Shown: positions 8,538 to 17,821 of the stretch, piece after piece
How positions within the stretch are numbered: the first letter of the stretch is position 1
Layout: the number at the start of each line of letters is the position of its first letter
From: Segetibacter sp.
GTDB lineage: Bacteria; Bacteroidota; Bacteroidia; Chitinophagales; Chitinophagaceae
Assembly: GCF_025963695.1 (NCBI RefSeq)
Contig: NZ_JAOQAH010000098.1
Location: forward strand, 1-64,000
Reading direction: 5' to 3'
DNA length: 64,000 bases
Translations under genes and position numbers: made by a program
The notes under the pieces: generated by a model
What the model saw: only the letters and a program-made list of their open reading frames with translations
What the model was told of the DNA's origin: nothing
The model's database searches: none

Positions 8538-10324
8538 TATGGCTGTGTGTTTTTTAGAACTGAGTTTATTTGATTTAAAGCGCTAATAATTGCAAATTGC
8601 CTTACCATTTCAAAATTTTCCTCATTAATGTTATTTAATAGCTCCCCGCTAAAAATAATATTGTATTTTTTTTGAAGCCTTATAACTGCCTCAGTGAATT
8701 GAGATAGAGTTCGTGATTTATGAAGAGAAATTATATACGCTCTTCCATTTTTAGCATTACTTTGTTTCTCACTTAACGTATTCGCATTCTCGTATCCAAT
8801 TATACTGATGCCAATGCTTGAACCAAATTTGATTGCTTTCTCCTGTATTTTTTCCGTCTCTTCTTTCATGTTATTATTATCTTTTGAATAAATGATGGGT
8901 TGATATAATTCAACTAATTTCAGTAGTACATGAAAGTTTTTGAAACCAACGTTTTCCCCAGACGTCATTAAAGTAAAACATTGGAAGAATAAAGTTTCAA
9001 TGTCTGCGAGAATAGACTTTTGATCGAGTATCTTTTTCAAAACCCTATTTCTGGTTTGTCTTTCAAGACGACAACTGTTTTTTGAAGTCTTTTCGGAAGG
9101 TTTAAGAAACTTTAAACTGCCTAACGCTTGTTGAAAACTAACCTCCTTTCTTTCAAGATAGCTAATGAGTCTAATAGCAAATTTGAAGTTGTTAAAATAT
9201 TCAAATGCGTTAGGGCGTAGTGTAGCTGCGAATTTATCAGCTCTGAAGGAAACCAAAGACACAGGTAATTTCTTAAATGAAGATTCAGACATAGGATCAA
9301 AATCATCATTAGTATCGGTTATTTCATCGACACCTTGATTAAAAAGTATTTGCCTGTAAATTGTATAAATCAACATGAAGGAAATCTCCGCCTGTTCTGT
9401 ATAATCACTTTTAAGCGTCAGTTTATTTTCATTGTCCTTTCTGTAATTAAAATTGTGGAATTTGAAATTAGACATGTAATTAGCATCCAATAGTTCCAAC
9501 TTGCTTTTGAAAACGCTTCTGTTTTCATTATATATTTGTTGAAGCTGTTCTAAGTTACCAGATTCAAAAAGATAGCAAACAATACTATCAAGGCCGCTCA
9601 CGTACATATACAAACAAAACTTTGGAGCAAAACGACTTAAATACATTGCCTTCCAACTAATTTTTTTGTCACCGCCTTTTAAGTAAGAATTGAAATTCAA
9701 AAGACCGGAAAAGAATGGAGATGTGTTCTGATTGTCAACTAACTTTTTAATTGATCCTCCAGTAAGATAGCAGAACTCTTTACCTGGTTCAAAGTATAAT
9801 TTGTTTGGTTTGTCTAACCGGGTAATCTTAGTATAAGGTTCATTAAAATAAATTTTACTAAGAATGGTAAGTTTGTTATCAGCGAAATAAGTTTCAATCT
9901 TTTCAGCTACTTCCGGTTTTTTCTTTTTTAATTCTTCAAGCTTTATAGTATTTGTTTCTTCTCTCGTACCACCTTGAGCATTATTAGTAATAAGATTTGT
10001 TAATCCTAAAGTATATATCTTAGGAAATCTTTCAAATGAATCAGTTTCCTCCACATAAAATACATTTCCTAATTCTTCCCTTTGCTTGTTCGTAGCTGTA
10101 TCGTAAACTTCTTTCCCCATCAAATAATAAACATCTTCCAGCAACTGAAAAAGGTTATCGTGGTTTATTGTAAGCTTATCTTTTTCCAGGTTAAAGTTGG
10201 ATTGGTTTAATGGGTAAGCTAAGAGACTTTCATCTTCTGCACACATTTCGAGATAATGATGCAGAGCAATTATTCCTGTGTTGAGAAACACATTTGAGGT
10301 ACGATTAAATTCAATAGAAGTCAT
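8537..10324 (-). CDS. cas8b: Cascade large subunit Cas8b (Cst1-like)
   Basis: The large subunit recognises the PAM and helps recruit Cas3. The start at 10324 gives a 595-residue protein beginning MTSIEFNRTSNVFLNTGIIA, which resembles the conserved TGNxFxDxGxxxL opening of Cas8b1/Cst1 proteins. The reading frame extends 23 residues further upstream (10393), but that part is rich in Cys, Gly and Arg and looks non-coding. Large subunits diverge fast, so the family rests on this N-terminus and on position as first gene of the cas8-cas7-cas5-cas3-cas6 order. The C-terminal part is helical, as expected. Confidence 0.82.
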   Translation of the reverse strand: MTSIEFNRTSNVFLNTGIIALHHYLEMCAEDESLLAYPLNQSNFNLEKDKLTINHDNLFQLLEDVYYLMGKEVYDTATNKQREELGNVFYVEETDSFERFPKIYTLGLTNLITNNAQGGTREETNTIKLEELKKKKPEVAEKIETYFADNKLTILSKIYFNEPYTKITRLDKPNKLYFEPGKEFCYLTGGSIKKLVDNQNTSPFFSGLLNFNSYLKGGDKKISWKAMYLSRFAPKFCLYMYVSGLDSIVCYLFESGNLEQLQQIYNENRSVFKSKLELLDANYMSNFKFHNFNYRKDNENKLTLKSDYTEQAEISFMLIYTIYRQILFNQGVDEITDTNDDFDPMSESSFKKLPVSLVSFRADKFAATLRPNAFEYFNNFKFAIRLISYLERKEVSFQQALGSLKFLKPSEKTSKNSCRLERQTRNRVLKKILDQKSILADIETLFFQCFTLMTSGENVGFKNFHVLLKLVELYQPIIYSKDNNNMKEETEKIQEKAIKFGSSIGISIIGYENANTLSEKQSNAKNGRAYIISLHKSRTLSQFTEAVIRLQKKYNIIFSGELLNNINEENFEMVRQFAIISALNQINSVLKNTQP

Positions 10325-10420
10325 AATTCTTTTAGAAGATATGATAATTTGAATATTGTTACACCTGCCACGACCGCAAACAACACCAATCATTTAAACA
10401 TAAACGATTAGAGAGACACT

Positions 10421-10439
10421 GATATAAAAGCTTTATATC
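10421..10439. promoter_or_regulatory. Perfect 8-bp palindrome upstream of the cas operon
   Basis: GATATAAA and TTTATATC form perfect arms around a 3-base centre, about 100 bases before the cas8b start and in the gap shared with the HigA-like pseudogene. A second short dyad (CGAT-AATA-ATCG) follows at once. This looks like an operator, either for the cas promoter or left over from antitoxin autoregulation. No experiment or known motif supports a specific regulator. Confidence 0.4.
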
Positions 10440-10620
10440 AAAACGATAATAATCGCCATGCAGGTTGTTTCCTACTTAGATGTATCAGGGGAAATACTTA
10501 AATGGAATGCAATTGGAAACTACACAGATTTTTTAATAACTATGGCAACCTGTGCGAAATTTAAAATAATTCAAAGCTTATGCACATTTTATATCTAAAA
10601 ATAGCTGCGGTATCTGTTCC

Positions 10621-10965
10621 CGTTATACAATCGTTAAAACCGCTTCTCAATACAATGAGTATTACGCGATATTGGAAGAATTTGTAAGACTGCGCAAAGC
10701 TAAAGCTATTGAGGGACAGTCGATTTGCTCAGTCTGTTAATCGAAAAATGGGATAAGGAAAATAATACGTTTGAAGAATCTAATCCTGTTCAGTTAATAA
10801 AATTTCTGATGAAATAAAAAAATTTGAAGGCTAAGAATTTAGCTGATCTGCTCGAGTAAGTAAAGTATTGTTTCTGGATGCTGGAACTCTTTGGCAAAAA
10901 TTCTTGTTCATTTTTTAAAAACTGTTTATGGTATGAATGTCTTAATCGCCAGGCTCAACCTAAAC
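10621..10965 (+). pseudogene. HigA-type antitoxin remnant
   Basis: Translating across frames recovers an ordered, broken HigA-like protein: RYTIVKTASQYNEYYAILEE, then LIEKWDKENNTFEESNPVQL, then NLKAKNLADLLE, then a degraded helix-turn-helix and a tail resembling the HigA ending QEAFNR. In-frame stops fall after CSVC, after the FLMK segment and after DLLE, and at least one frameshift is needed. Intact relatives in Bacteroidota are single-domain antitoxins of about 120-130 residues encoded next to a HigB toxin. I could not recognise a toxin gene in 10440-10620, so the cognate toxin is lost or unrecognisable. The rest of the gap 10394-11028 shows nothing else I can support apart from the palindrome. 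Confidence 0.65.
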
Positions 10966-11028
10966 ACTAGCTTTGCTTCAACATCCGGATAAAGTTGTAA
11001 CGATTGTTCACTCCAAAAAAACTTCAAA

Positions 11029-11883
11029 ATGAATAACAACATTTTTCCCTGCCTCTGGTTTGATGGCACCGCGAAAGCAGCAGCGGAGTTTTATTGCCAG
11101 GTATTTAGTAATTCAAAAATCATCACAGACACACCTATGGTGGTACAGTTTGAAATTGAAGGTAAAAAAATGATGGGCCTGAACGGAGGTCCTTATTTTA
11201 AAATAAACCCTTCGATCTCCCTGTTTGTTACTTGTGAAACACACGAAGAATTAGAGCGCGTTCATAACAAGCTTATTGAGGGAGGAATCTCAATGATGCC
11301 TTTAGACAAATATTCGTGGAGTGAAAAATACGCCTGGGTGGCAGATCAGTTTGGGATGACCTGGCAACTAATGCTCGGCCAGTTACCTGCAGGTGCACAA
11401 AAGATTACTACCAGTTTACTTTTTGTAGGCGAATTATGTGGTAAAGCACAAGAGGCTATGAAGCATTACACGTCCATTTTTCCAAACAGCATAATAAACC
11501 ATTTGGAGATTTATAAAGCGGGCGAAGAACAACCGGAAGGCAATGTAAAATTTGGGCACTTTAGCTTAAACAATGAAATGTTTGCCGCAATGGACGGTAC
11601 CGGTAACCATAACTTCAGCTTTAATGAAGGCGTTTCTATAATGGTAGAAGTGGATACACAGGAAGAGATTGATAACTACTGGAACAAACTGTCCGAAGGC
11701 GGAGCAGAGTCAAGGTGTGGCTGGGTAAAAGATAAGTTTAGCGTGTCGTGGCAAATAGTGCCGAAAGTTTTAGGTAGTCTTGTAACAGACAGTGGTAACG
11801 GAAAAAACGTAATGGCAGCCCTTATGCAAATGGGTAAAATAGACATTCAAACGTTGGTTGAAGCTTCACGGGAACCAGCCTAA
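11029..11883 (+). CDS. VOC-superfamily protein, two PhnB-like domains
   Basis: The 284-residue protein consists of two successive PhnB/3-demethylubiquinone methyltransferase-like vicinal-oxygen-chelate domains. Domain 1 (about 1-120) opens with NIFPCLWFDGTAKAAAEFYC and ends AWVADQFGMTWQLML. Domain 2 (about 125-270) has SLLFVGELCGKAQEAMKHYT and ends WVKDKFSVSWQIVP. Members of this family are widespread cytosolic proteins, usually without assigned substrate; some relate to glyoxalase/bleomycin-resistance proteins. It stands alone, followed by hairpins at 11903-11983. Confidence 0.88.
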   Translation: MNNNIFPCLWFDGTAKAAAEFYCQVFSNSKIITDTPMVVQFEIEGKKMMGLNGGPYFKINPSISLFVTCETHEELERVHNKLIEGGISMMPLDKYSWSEKYAWVADQFGMTWQLMLGQLPAGAQKITTSLLFVGELCGKAQEAMKHYTSIFPNSIINHLEIYKAGEEQPEGNVKFGHFSLNNEMFAAMDGTGNHNFSFNEGVSIMVEVDTQEEIDNYWNKLSEGGAESRCGWVKDKFSVSWQIVPKVLGSLVTDSGNGKNVMAALMQMGKIDIQTLVEASREPA

Positions 11884-11949
11884 GTTTAAGAGGGCGCTTT
11901 TTGTCACTTTCTATTTACTTAATGAAAAGAAAGTAACCAAAGAAAAATC

Positions 11950-11983
11950 AAGAAAGGAACGATATACATCGCGTTCCTTTCTT
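11950..11983 (+). terminator. Hairpin after the VOC gene
   Basis: AAGAAAGGAACG and CGTTCCTTTCTT form a perfect 12-bp stem with a 10-base loop, followed by TTCCCC rather than a clean T-run. A second imperfect hairpin (GTCACTTTCT / AGAAAGTAAC, about 11903-11938) lies just before it. Likely the terminator region for the VOC gene. Confidence 0.6.
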
Positions 11984-12160
11984 TTCCCCTTGATTAAGCT
12001 TCAATGCTACTGTGGCTTCCGCATTTGTTTTTCATGCATGTTCGTTTTTAGCTTTCTCTGTAATTCGGAAGATGTAGGAATATCGTTAACGCAGCGACGT
12101 TCAACCGTCTTTCACCACAGTAGTACAATGCTTAATTGAAATACAAATCCGTTAAAAACT

Positions 12161-14197
12161 CTACGCTTTCATCCCTTCCAGCTCCTTCTGCATTTTAAAC
12201 ATTTGATCCCTTAACAAAGCGGCCTGGATAAAATCAAGGTCTTTGGCAGCTTTTTCCATTTGCTTTTTAGTTTGCGAAATAGCTTTCTCCATTTTCGGAA
12301 TCGTATTGTACGATCCTTCAGACTCTGCCGCTCTTGTTACAAGCGAACCTTCATCATCAATTGCATATTGATTTACCGGATCACCTTTAATATCCAGCAC
12401 CGACGTTTGCTGCATAATCTGCTGAATACTTTTACGAATGGTTGTGGGCGTAATGCCATTAGCAATATTGTGCTCAATCTGCTTCTCGCGTCTTCGAGTG
12501 GTTTCATCAATAGTTCGTTGCATGCTTTCGGTTACGATGTCGGCGTAAAAAATCACCAGTCCGTCTACATTACGTGCCGCACGACCCGCCGTTTGGGTTA
12601 GGCTTTTTTCATTTCTTAAAAAACCTTCTTTATCCGCATCCAGAATGGCCACCAAAGAAACTTCAGGTAAGTCTAATCCTTCACGCAAAAGGTTTACACC
12701 AACCAGCACGTCAATGTCTCCAAGCCTCAGCTGCCGCAGTATTTCAACACGCTCCAACGTATCTACTTCACTATGTATGTATTTGCTTTTTATGTTGATG
12801 CGGGCAAGGTATTTATCCATCTCTTCTGCCATCCGCTTGGTAAGGGTGGTTACCAATACCCGGTCACCTTTTGTTACACGTTTATCAATTTCATCCAATA
12901 AATCATCAATCTGGTTTACACTAGGTCTTATCTCGATTGGTGGATCCAACAAGCCTGTTGGGCGAACCACCTGCTCTATCACCACACCACCTGTTTTTTC
13001 CAGTTCATAATCTGCCGGTGTCGCACTTACAAAAACTGTCTGATTTAATAAGCCTTCAAATTCATGAAAGTTAAGTGGACGGTTGTCCAGCGCACTTGGC
13101 AACCGAAATCCAAACTCAACGAGAGTCATTTTCCGGCTACGGTCGCCACCATACATTCCTGCTACCTGCGGAATCGTTTGATGACTTTCATCTATTACAC
13201 ATAAAAAATCTTTAGGAAAATAATCGAGCAAACAGAAAGGTCTTGTACCCGGTTTGCGCCGGTCAAAAAAGCGCGAGTAGTTTTCTACACCGTTGCAATA
13301 CCCTAATTCGCGAATCATCTCTAAATCATAATTCACTCTTTCACTAATCCTCTGCGCTTCTATATACTTTCCCGTGTTCTTAAAATATTCAACCTGTAAG
13401 GTCATTTCATCCTGTATTTCGTACAGCACTTGCTGCATCTGGTCCTTTGGAGCGATATACAAATTAGCAGGAAAAATTGCAGCATCCGGTATCTTGTTAA
13501 TCCGCTTGCCAGTTGATAGCTCCAGCGTTTCAATCGTTTCAATTTCATCCCCAAAAAAAGTAATGCGATAACCATAATCCATGTATGGAAGGTTGATATC
13601 AATCGTATCTCCCTTTACCCTAAAAGTTCCCCTGGTAAAATCGCCCTGGCTTCGGCTATACAAACTATTGACAAGAGCATGTAAAAAACCTTGTCGCGAT
13701 ATTACCTGCCCTTCTTTGATGCGCACAATTCCGTTTTCAAATTCCGTTGGGTTTCCAATACCATAAATACAACTAACGGAAGCCACCACAATTATGTCGC
13801 GCCTTCCCGTCAGCAATTGAGACGTTGCCTGCAACCTAAGTTTATCCAGCTCTTCATTTATGCTCTGATCCTTTTCTATGTACGTATCGTTAACCGGCAT
13901 ATATGCCTCGGGCTGGTAATAGTCGTAGTAGCTAACAAAATAACCCACCGCGTTATCAGGAAAAAACTGTTTAAACTCGCCGTATAACTGGGCAACTAAT
14001 GTTTTGTTGTGGGTAAGCACCAGTGTTGGCCTCTGTGTGTTTTGAATAACATTCGCCATCGTAAAAGTCTTACCACTACCAGTAACTCCAAGTAAGGTCT
14101 GGTATCTTTCGCCTTGTAAAATACCTTCTGTTAATTGTTGAATGGCCTGGGGCTGGTCGCCTGCTGGCTGGTAAGGAGATACTAAATTGAAACCCAT
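12161..14197 (-). CDS. uvrB: Excinuclease ABC subunit B
   Basis: UvrB is the damage-verifying helicase of nucleotide excision repair and works with UvrA and UvrC. At 678 residues it has the standard length. Visible features are Walker A GVTGSGKT (about 37-44), the beta-hairpin that clamps DNA (YYDYYQPEAY, about 90-99), DESHQ of motif II, helicase domain 2 with LVGVNLLREGLDLPEVSLVA and QTAGRAARN, and a C-terminal UVR motif that contacts UvrC. No key motif is missing. It is transcribed alone; uvrA and uvrC are not in the window. Confidence 0.98.
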   Translation of the reverse strand: MGFNLVSPYQPAGDQPQAIQQLTEGILQGERYQTLLGVTGSGKTFTMANVIQNTQRPTLVLTHNKTLVAQLYGEFKQFFPDNAVGYFVSYYDYYQPEAYMPVNDTYIEKDQSINEELDKLRLQATSQLLTGRRDIIVVASVSCIYGIGNPTEFENGIVRIKEGQVISRQGFLHALVNSLYSRSQGDFTRGTFRVKGDTIDINLPYMDYGYRITFFGDEIETIETLELSTGKRINKIPDAAIFPANLYIAPKDQMQQVLYEIQDEMTLQVEYFKNTGKYIEAQRISERVNYDLEMIRELGYCNGVENYSRFFDRRKPGTRPFCLLDYFPKDFLCVIDESHQTIPQVAGMYGGDRSRKMTLVEFGFRLPSALDNRPLNFHEFEGLLNQTVFVSATPADYELEKTGGVVIEQVVRPTGLLDPPIEIRPSVNQIDDLLDEIDKRVTKGDRVLVTTLTKRMAEEMDKYLARINIKSKYIHSEVDTLERVEILRQLRLGDIDVLVGVNLLREGLDLPEVSLVAILDADKEGFLRNEKSLTQTAGRAARNVDGLVIFYADIVTESMQRTIDETTRRREKQIEHNIANGITPTTIRKSIQQIMQQTSVLDIKGDPVNQYAIDDEGSLVTRAAESEGSYNTIPKMEKAISQTKKQMEKAAKDLDFIQAALLRDQMFKMQKELEGMKA

Positions 14198-14318
14198 ATT
14201 ATCTGAAATTGCAGGTACGCAAATTACTGAATGATGAATTAATAAGACGTTATTTATAAGGAGCAGGTATAATACAGTGGGGATTTTTTGGGGGCCGTAA
14301 ATCCTGCTACTATTGGGC

Positions 14319-14338
14319 TTTGGTTGCGTCGCACCCGT
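14319..14338 (-). repeat. Dispersed intergenic repeat, copy 3
   Basis: On the minus strand ACGGGTGCGACGCAACCAAA, preceded by AAAAGTAC and followed by AATAGTAGCA, as in copy 2. It lies in the 14198-14489 gap upstream of uvrB, where I see no gene. Confidence 0.8.
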
Positions 14339-14489
14339 GTACTTTTGCTTGTTAATGCTGCGCCTACACCCAACAGAAGGGTTACCCTTAATTTAATCGA
14401 ATGGCCCGTACGTTTTGTTTACCATAATGCCAGGTTACCGGCTATGCTCCCTGTGCTGATAAATAAAAGCCATAGGTAGAGGATCTCAG

Positions 14490-14996
14490 CTACCCGATAA
14501 ACTTTACCCACACATAATCATCCATTACGACATTGTTTTTAACTACAGCCCGTTTTCTTATGCCTTCCAGGTGAAAGCCGCTTTTTTCAAGCACTTTCAT
14601 TGATGCGATGTTGTGATCGAAGACCTCAGCGTAAATACGAAAAACATCGAAATGAGCTTTTATATAGTGAATAAGTAAAGACACCGCCGCAGTTGCAATG
14701 CCGTGGCCCCAATAATCTTCTGCTACAAAATACCCGATTTCTATGCTTTTACGGTACACGTCGTCTTTAGGCATTATGCCTATGCTGCCTGCTATTTCTC
14801 CGTTATAGGTGATAGCCATATTTTGAATAGGCTTTTGATTAAGCGTAAAAGCTATCCATTCAACAGCATTGCTAACGGTATATGGATGGGGAAAGCGATC
14901 CCTTACATTCAGCCAAATTTTTTTGTTGTTGCAGATGGCTGCAAGCACGCCTGCATCTTCAGGTTTCAAGGGTCTTATTTGTACTCCATCTTTCAT
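14490..14996 (-). CDS. GNAT-family N-acetyltransferase (RimJ/RimL type)
   Basis: The 168-residue protein has the GNAT layout: IRPLKPEDAGVLAAICNN at the start, IEIGYFVAEDYWGHGIATAA as the acetyl-CoA-binding strand 4/helix 3 with its G-x-G-x-A loop, and ASMKVLEKSGFHLEGIRKRA as the conserved end. This matches the RimJ/RimL subgroup, which acetylates protein N-termini or small molecules. The substrate cannot be predicted. No operon partners. Confidence 0.9.
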   Translation of the reverse strand: MKDGVQIRPLKPEDAGVLAAICNNKKIWLNVRDRFPHPYTVSNAVEWIAFTLNQKPIQNMAITYNGEIAGSIGIMPKDDVYRKSIEIGYFVAEDYWGHGIATAAVSLLIHYIKAHFDVFRIYAEVFDHNIASMKVLEKSGFHLEGIRKRAVVKNNVVMDDYVWVKFIG

Positions 14997-15109
14997 GTTG
15001 TTAGCAGTAAATGCAGTGGCTTGAGTATTTGCGGATAAATATAAAGGACATTACCCTTATTTTAATTTCAAAATAATACCGGGAAAAGTTGAATAACAAT
15101 TTTCAGATG

Positions 15110-15129
15110 CAGTGAGTGACACAACAATG
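15110..15129 (+). repeat. Dispersed intergenic repeat, copy 4
   Basis: Core CAGTGAGTGACACAACAATG, the GAGTGACACAAC variant also seen in copies 8 and 13. It lies about 190 bases before the start of the arginase-fold gene. Confidence 0.75.
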
Positions 15130-15319
15130 TATAATTTCTATTCAATGCCCGCTCCCTAAAAGTATTTCGGCTGTTTACGCTGCATTGTTAATTAATGAGG
15201 TGTATACTTTCATTATTCCCCATTATTTAGGTACAAAGCCTTTTTGTGTAAGTTTGTTTAGTTCCATAAAAGGTCTATTAAAGTTTGTTAGTTTAAACCC
15301 CATATCAAATTGTACGCTG

Positions 15320-16456
15320 ATGCCTGATTTTGAAAGCATTTTGGATTTTCTTGAGCCTGTTAATTTATACGAGCTGTCTGAAGACGAAGGATATAAGGAG
15401 ACGCAACTCGGAAAACACATTTTAGTAAATGATGAATTTTTTCCGGATCTGGCAGGGGCAGATTTGGTAATTGTAGGCTTTGGCGAAAGCCGGGGAATGG
15501 GGCCTTTACGAAACGTAAATGCAGGCCCCGATGCAATTCGAAAAGAGTTTTACTCCCTGTTTCAATGGCATACAGATGTACAGGTGGCCGATGTTGGAAA
15601 CGTGCGGCCGGGGGCAACATTACAAGACTCTTACGCTGCTTTAAAATCAGTGGTTAATGAACTGATACGGCATAACAAACGGGTAGTAATACTAGGCGGA
15701 AGTCATGACCTTACTAAGGCTCAATACAGGGCATATGCAGACCTCGAACAAATTATTGAGGCTACCTGTGTAGACGCAAGAATTGACCTGAATATGGATA
15801 GCGTTTTACCTTCTGATCATTTCTTAATGGAAATGCTGGTAGGCGAGCCCAACTTTATCCGACACTACAACCACATCGGGTTTCAAAGTTATTTTGTACA
15901 TCCTACAATGCTCGAGACTATTGACAGGCTGAGGTTCGATTGTTTCAGGGTGGGGCGGGTAAAGGAAAAAATGGATGAAATGGAGCCTGTTATCCGAAAC
16001 TCAAACTTATTTAGTTTTGATATTTCTGCTATTCAAAACAGCCATGCTCCTGCAAACTGGATTACACCCAACGGTTTTAGCGGCGAAGAAGCTTGTATGT
16101 TGATGCAGTATGCAGGCATGAGCCATCATCTAAATACAATTGGTATTTATGGCTACCTTCCTGACCAGGATCAGCACAACCTTACGGCAAAGCAAATATC
16201 GCACATGCTTTGGTACCTGATGGACGGGGTGAACAAAGGTAAGCATGAGGCAAAGCTTGAAGACCGCGACAGCTTTAACGAGTTTAGGCTGGCTTTTGCA
16301 GAATTGGAAACAACTTTTTTACAAAGCAAAAGAACCGGCCGGTGGTGGATGGAGATACCTGATGGAAAAATGATTGCCTGCAGCCACCTTGATTATATGA
16401 TTGCTTCAGCCAACGATATACCGGAAAGATGGTTGAGAGCCGTTGAGAGAACGTGA
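15320..16456 (+). CDS. Arginase/formimidoylglutamase-fold protein
   Basis: This 378-residue protein belongs to the ureohydrolase superfamily in the form widespread in Bacteroidota and often annotated formimidoylglutamase. Recognisable blocks are VIVGFGESRG, NVNAGPDAIRKEFYSL, VVILGGSHDLTKAQYRAY, VDARIDL and FSFDISAIQNSHAP. In canonical enzymes the two-manganese site uses GGDHS, DAHxD and SFDxDxxDP. Here the DAHxD histidine is arginine and the second aspartate of SFDxD is serine, so several ligands are gone. The start at 15320 (MPDFESILDFL) begins the conserved protein; the frame is open from 15116, but that part does not look like protein. The next gene begins 27 bases downstream. Confidence 0.82.
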   Translation: MPDFESILDFLEPVNLYELSEDEGYKETQLGKHILVNDEFFPDLAGADLVIVGFGESRGMGPLRNVNAGPDAIRKEFYSLFQWHTDVQVADVGNVRPGATLQDSYAALKSVVNELIRHNKRVVILGGSHDLTKAQYRAYADLEQIIEATCVDARIDLNMDSVLPSDHFLMEMLVGEPNFIRHYNHIGFQSYFVHPTMLETIDRLRFDCFRVGRVKEKMDEMEPVIRNSNLFSFDISAIQNSHAPANWITPNGFSGEEACMLMQYAGMSHHLNTIGIYGYLPDQDQHNLTAKQISHMLWYLMDGVNKGKHEAKLEDRDSFNEFRLAFAELETTFLQSKRTGRWWMEIPDGKMIACSHLDYMIASANDIPERWLRAVERT

Positions 16457-16483
16457 ACCAAATTGAAAATTCTAATATCGAAA

Positions 16484-17803
16484 ATGGAAAATAAGAAACC
16501 GGTTATTGTGCATTCGCTTACTTTTTTCTTTGCCATTTTCCTGCTTGTTTCCTGCTCTACTCAAAAGCAGTTGGGTAAAAACGCCCGCGCTTACTTATTA
16601 GATCAAAAAGAACTGTTACCTGCCCATATTGGCATTGCTGTTTTTGATCCTGCAACCAATCAATTTTTATACAAAAATCAGTCTGACCATTATTTTATTC
16701 CTGCAAGTAATACCAAGTTATTTTCATTGTATGCGGGGATGAAATATCTAAAAGATAGTCTTATTGCAGCACGTGTTACTATGGATGAGGGAACTGCCAT
16801 CATTCAGGCAACGGGCGATCCAACGTTTCTACATCCGGATTTCAAAAACCAGCCATTGCTAAAATTTCTTCAGCAAAAGACTATTACCTCTGTCAGAATA
16901 AATACGGCATTTGCTTCGAAACCTTTTGGAAGAGGTTGGGCCTGGGACGATTATGCGTACGATTATATGGCTGAGAGAGACCCCTTTCCTATCTACGGTA
17001 ATCTTGCCACGGTATATTTTGAAGGAGATACGGTTCGAACTAACCCGCCTGTAATAAAGCCATTTTTAATTGGCACCCCTGAAAGAGGAAAGAAATGGGA
17101 CGTGACCAGAAATTTAGCTGCTCACTTTTATACCATCGATACGACCGGGGGCACTTTAGCGCCTTCAAAAACCATTACCATGTCGATGGAAAAGGGACTG
17201 TTTGCCAGCCGTTACCTCGCTGACACGTTACATAAAGAAGTGAATACTGATTATACGCCTCAAAATTCAACCTCCGGTTTTCCTGTATATTCTCAACCGA
17301 GCGATTCTCTTTTTAAAATCATGATGCATCGAAGTGATAACTTTTTTGCAGAGCAAACCCTGCTAATGGCAGCCAATGAACATTTGGGTGAGATGAACGA
17401 TACGAAAATGATTGACACCATGCTTAAGACAGATTTGAAGGACCTGCGCCAAAGACCTAAATGGGTTGACGGAAGTGGCTTAAGCCGTTATAACCTTATA
17501 TCTCCGGAAGGTTTTGTACAACTTTTGAAAAAACTAAAAGATGAATTTGGTTTTGAAAGATTAAAGATCATTTTACCGGGGGCAAATGAAGGAACATTGG
17601 AAGGTTTATATAAAGGTTACGAGCAACACATTTTTGCAAAAACAGGAACAATCAGTAATAATCTTGCTTTAAGCGGTTACCTCATCACTAAGAAAAACAG
17701 ACAACTTATTTTTTCTGTAATGGTTAATAATCACCAGGCTTCCGCGCCTTTTATAAGAAAGGGAATTGAAAGCTTTATAACTTCTGTTATTGACAGATAT
17801 TAA
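16484..17803 (+). CDS. dacB: D-alanyl-D-alanine carboxypeptidase/endopeptidase, PBP4 (S13) family, lipoprotein
   Basis: PBP4-type enzymes trim and open peptidoglycan cross-links in the periplasm. From the start at 16484 (MENKKPVIVHS) the protein has 439 residues, with a hydrophobic signal and lipobox LLVSC (C24), so it should be lipid-anchored. The active-site motifs are all present: SNTK (S75-K78), SDN in MHRSDNFFAEQ and KTG in FAKTGTISNN. The family's inserted domain lies between the first two motifs. The gene follows the arginase-fold gene closely and could share its transcript, with no obvious functional link. Confidence 0.92.
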   Translation: MENKKPVIVHSLTFFFAIFLLVSCSTQKQLGKNARAYLLDQKELLPAHIGIAVFDPATNQFLYKNQSDHYFIPASNTKLFSLYAGMKYLKDSLIAARVTMDEGTAIIQATGDPTFLHPDFKNQPLLKFLQQKTITSVRINTAFASKPFGRGWAWDDYAYDYMAERDPFPIYGNLATVYFEGDTVRTNPPVIKPFLIGTPERGKKWDVTRNLAAHFYTIDTTGGTLAPSKTITMSMEKGLFASRYLADTLHKEVNTDYTPQNSTSGFPVYSQPSDSLFKIMMHRSDNFFAEQTLLMAANEHLGEMNDTKMIDTMLKTDLKDLRQRPKWVDGSGLSRYNLISPEGFVQLLKKLKDEFGFERLKIILPGANEGTLEGLYKGYEQHIFAKTGTISNNLALSGYLITKKNRQLIFSVMVNNHQASAPFIRKGIESFITSVIDRY

Positions 17804-17821
17804 AAGAAGAGAGTGAATTTG

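Noticed and set aside
10325..10393. 23-residue N-terminal extension of Cas8b
   Set aside because: The extension is unlike the family, and the conserved Cst1-like opening begins at the methionine coded at 10324.
10440..10620. HigB-type toxin partner for the antitoxin remnant
   Set aside because: No frame gives recognisable RelE/HigB blocks.
12086..12105. Possible further copy of the dispersed repeat (AACGCAGCGACGTTC)
   Set aside because: Only short words match (GCGACG) and the conserved CAACAATG end is missing.
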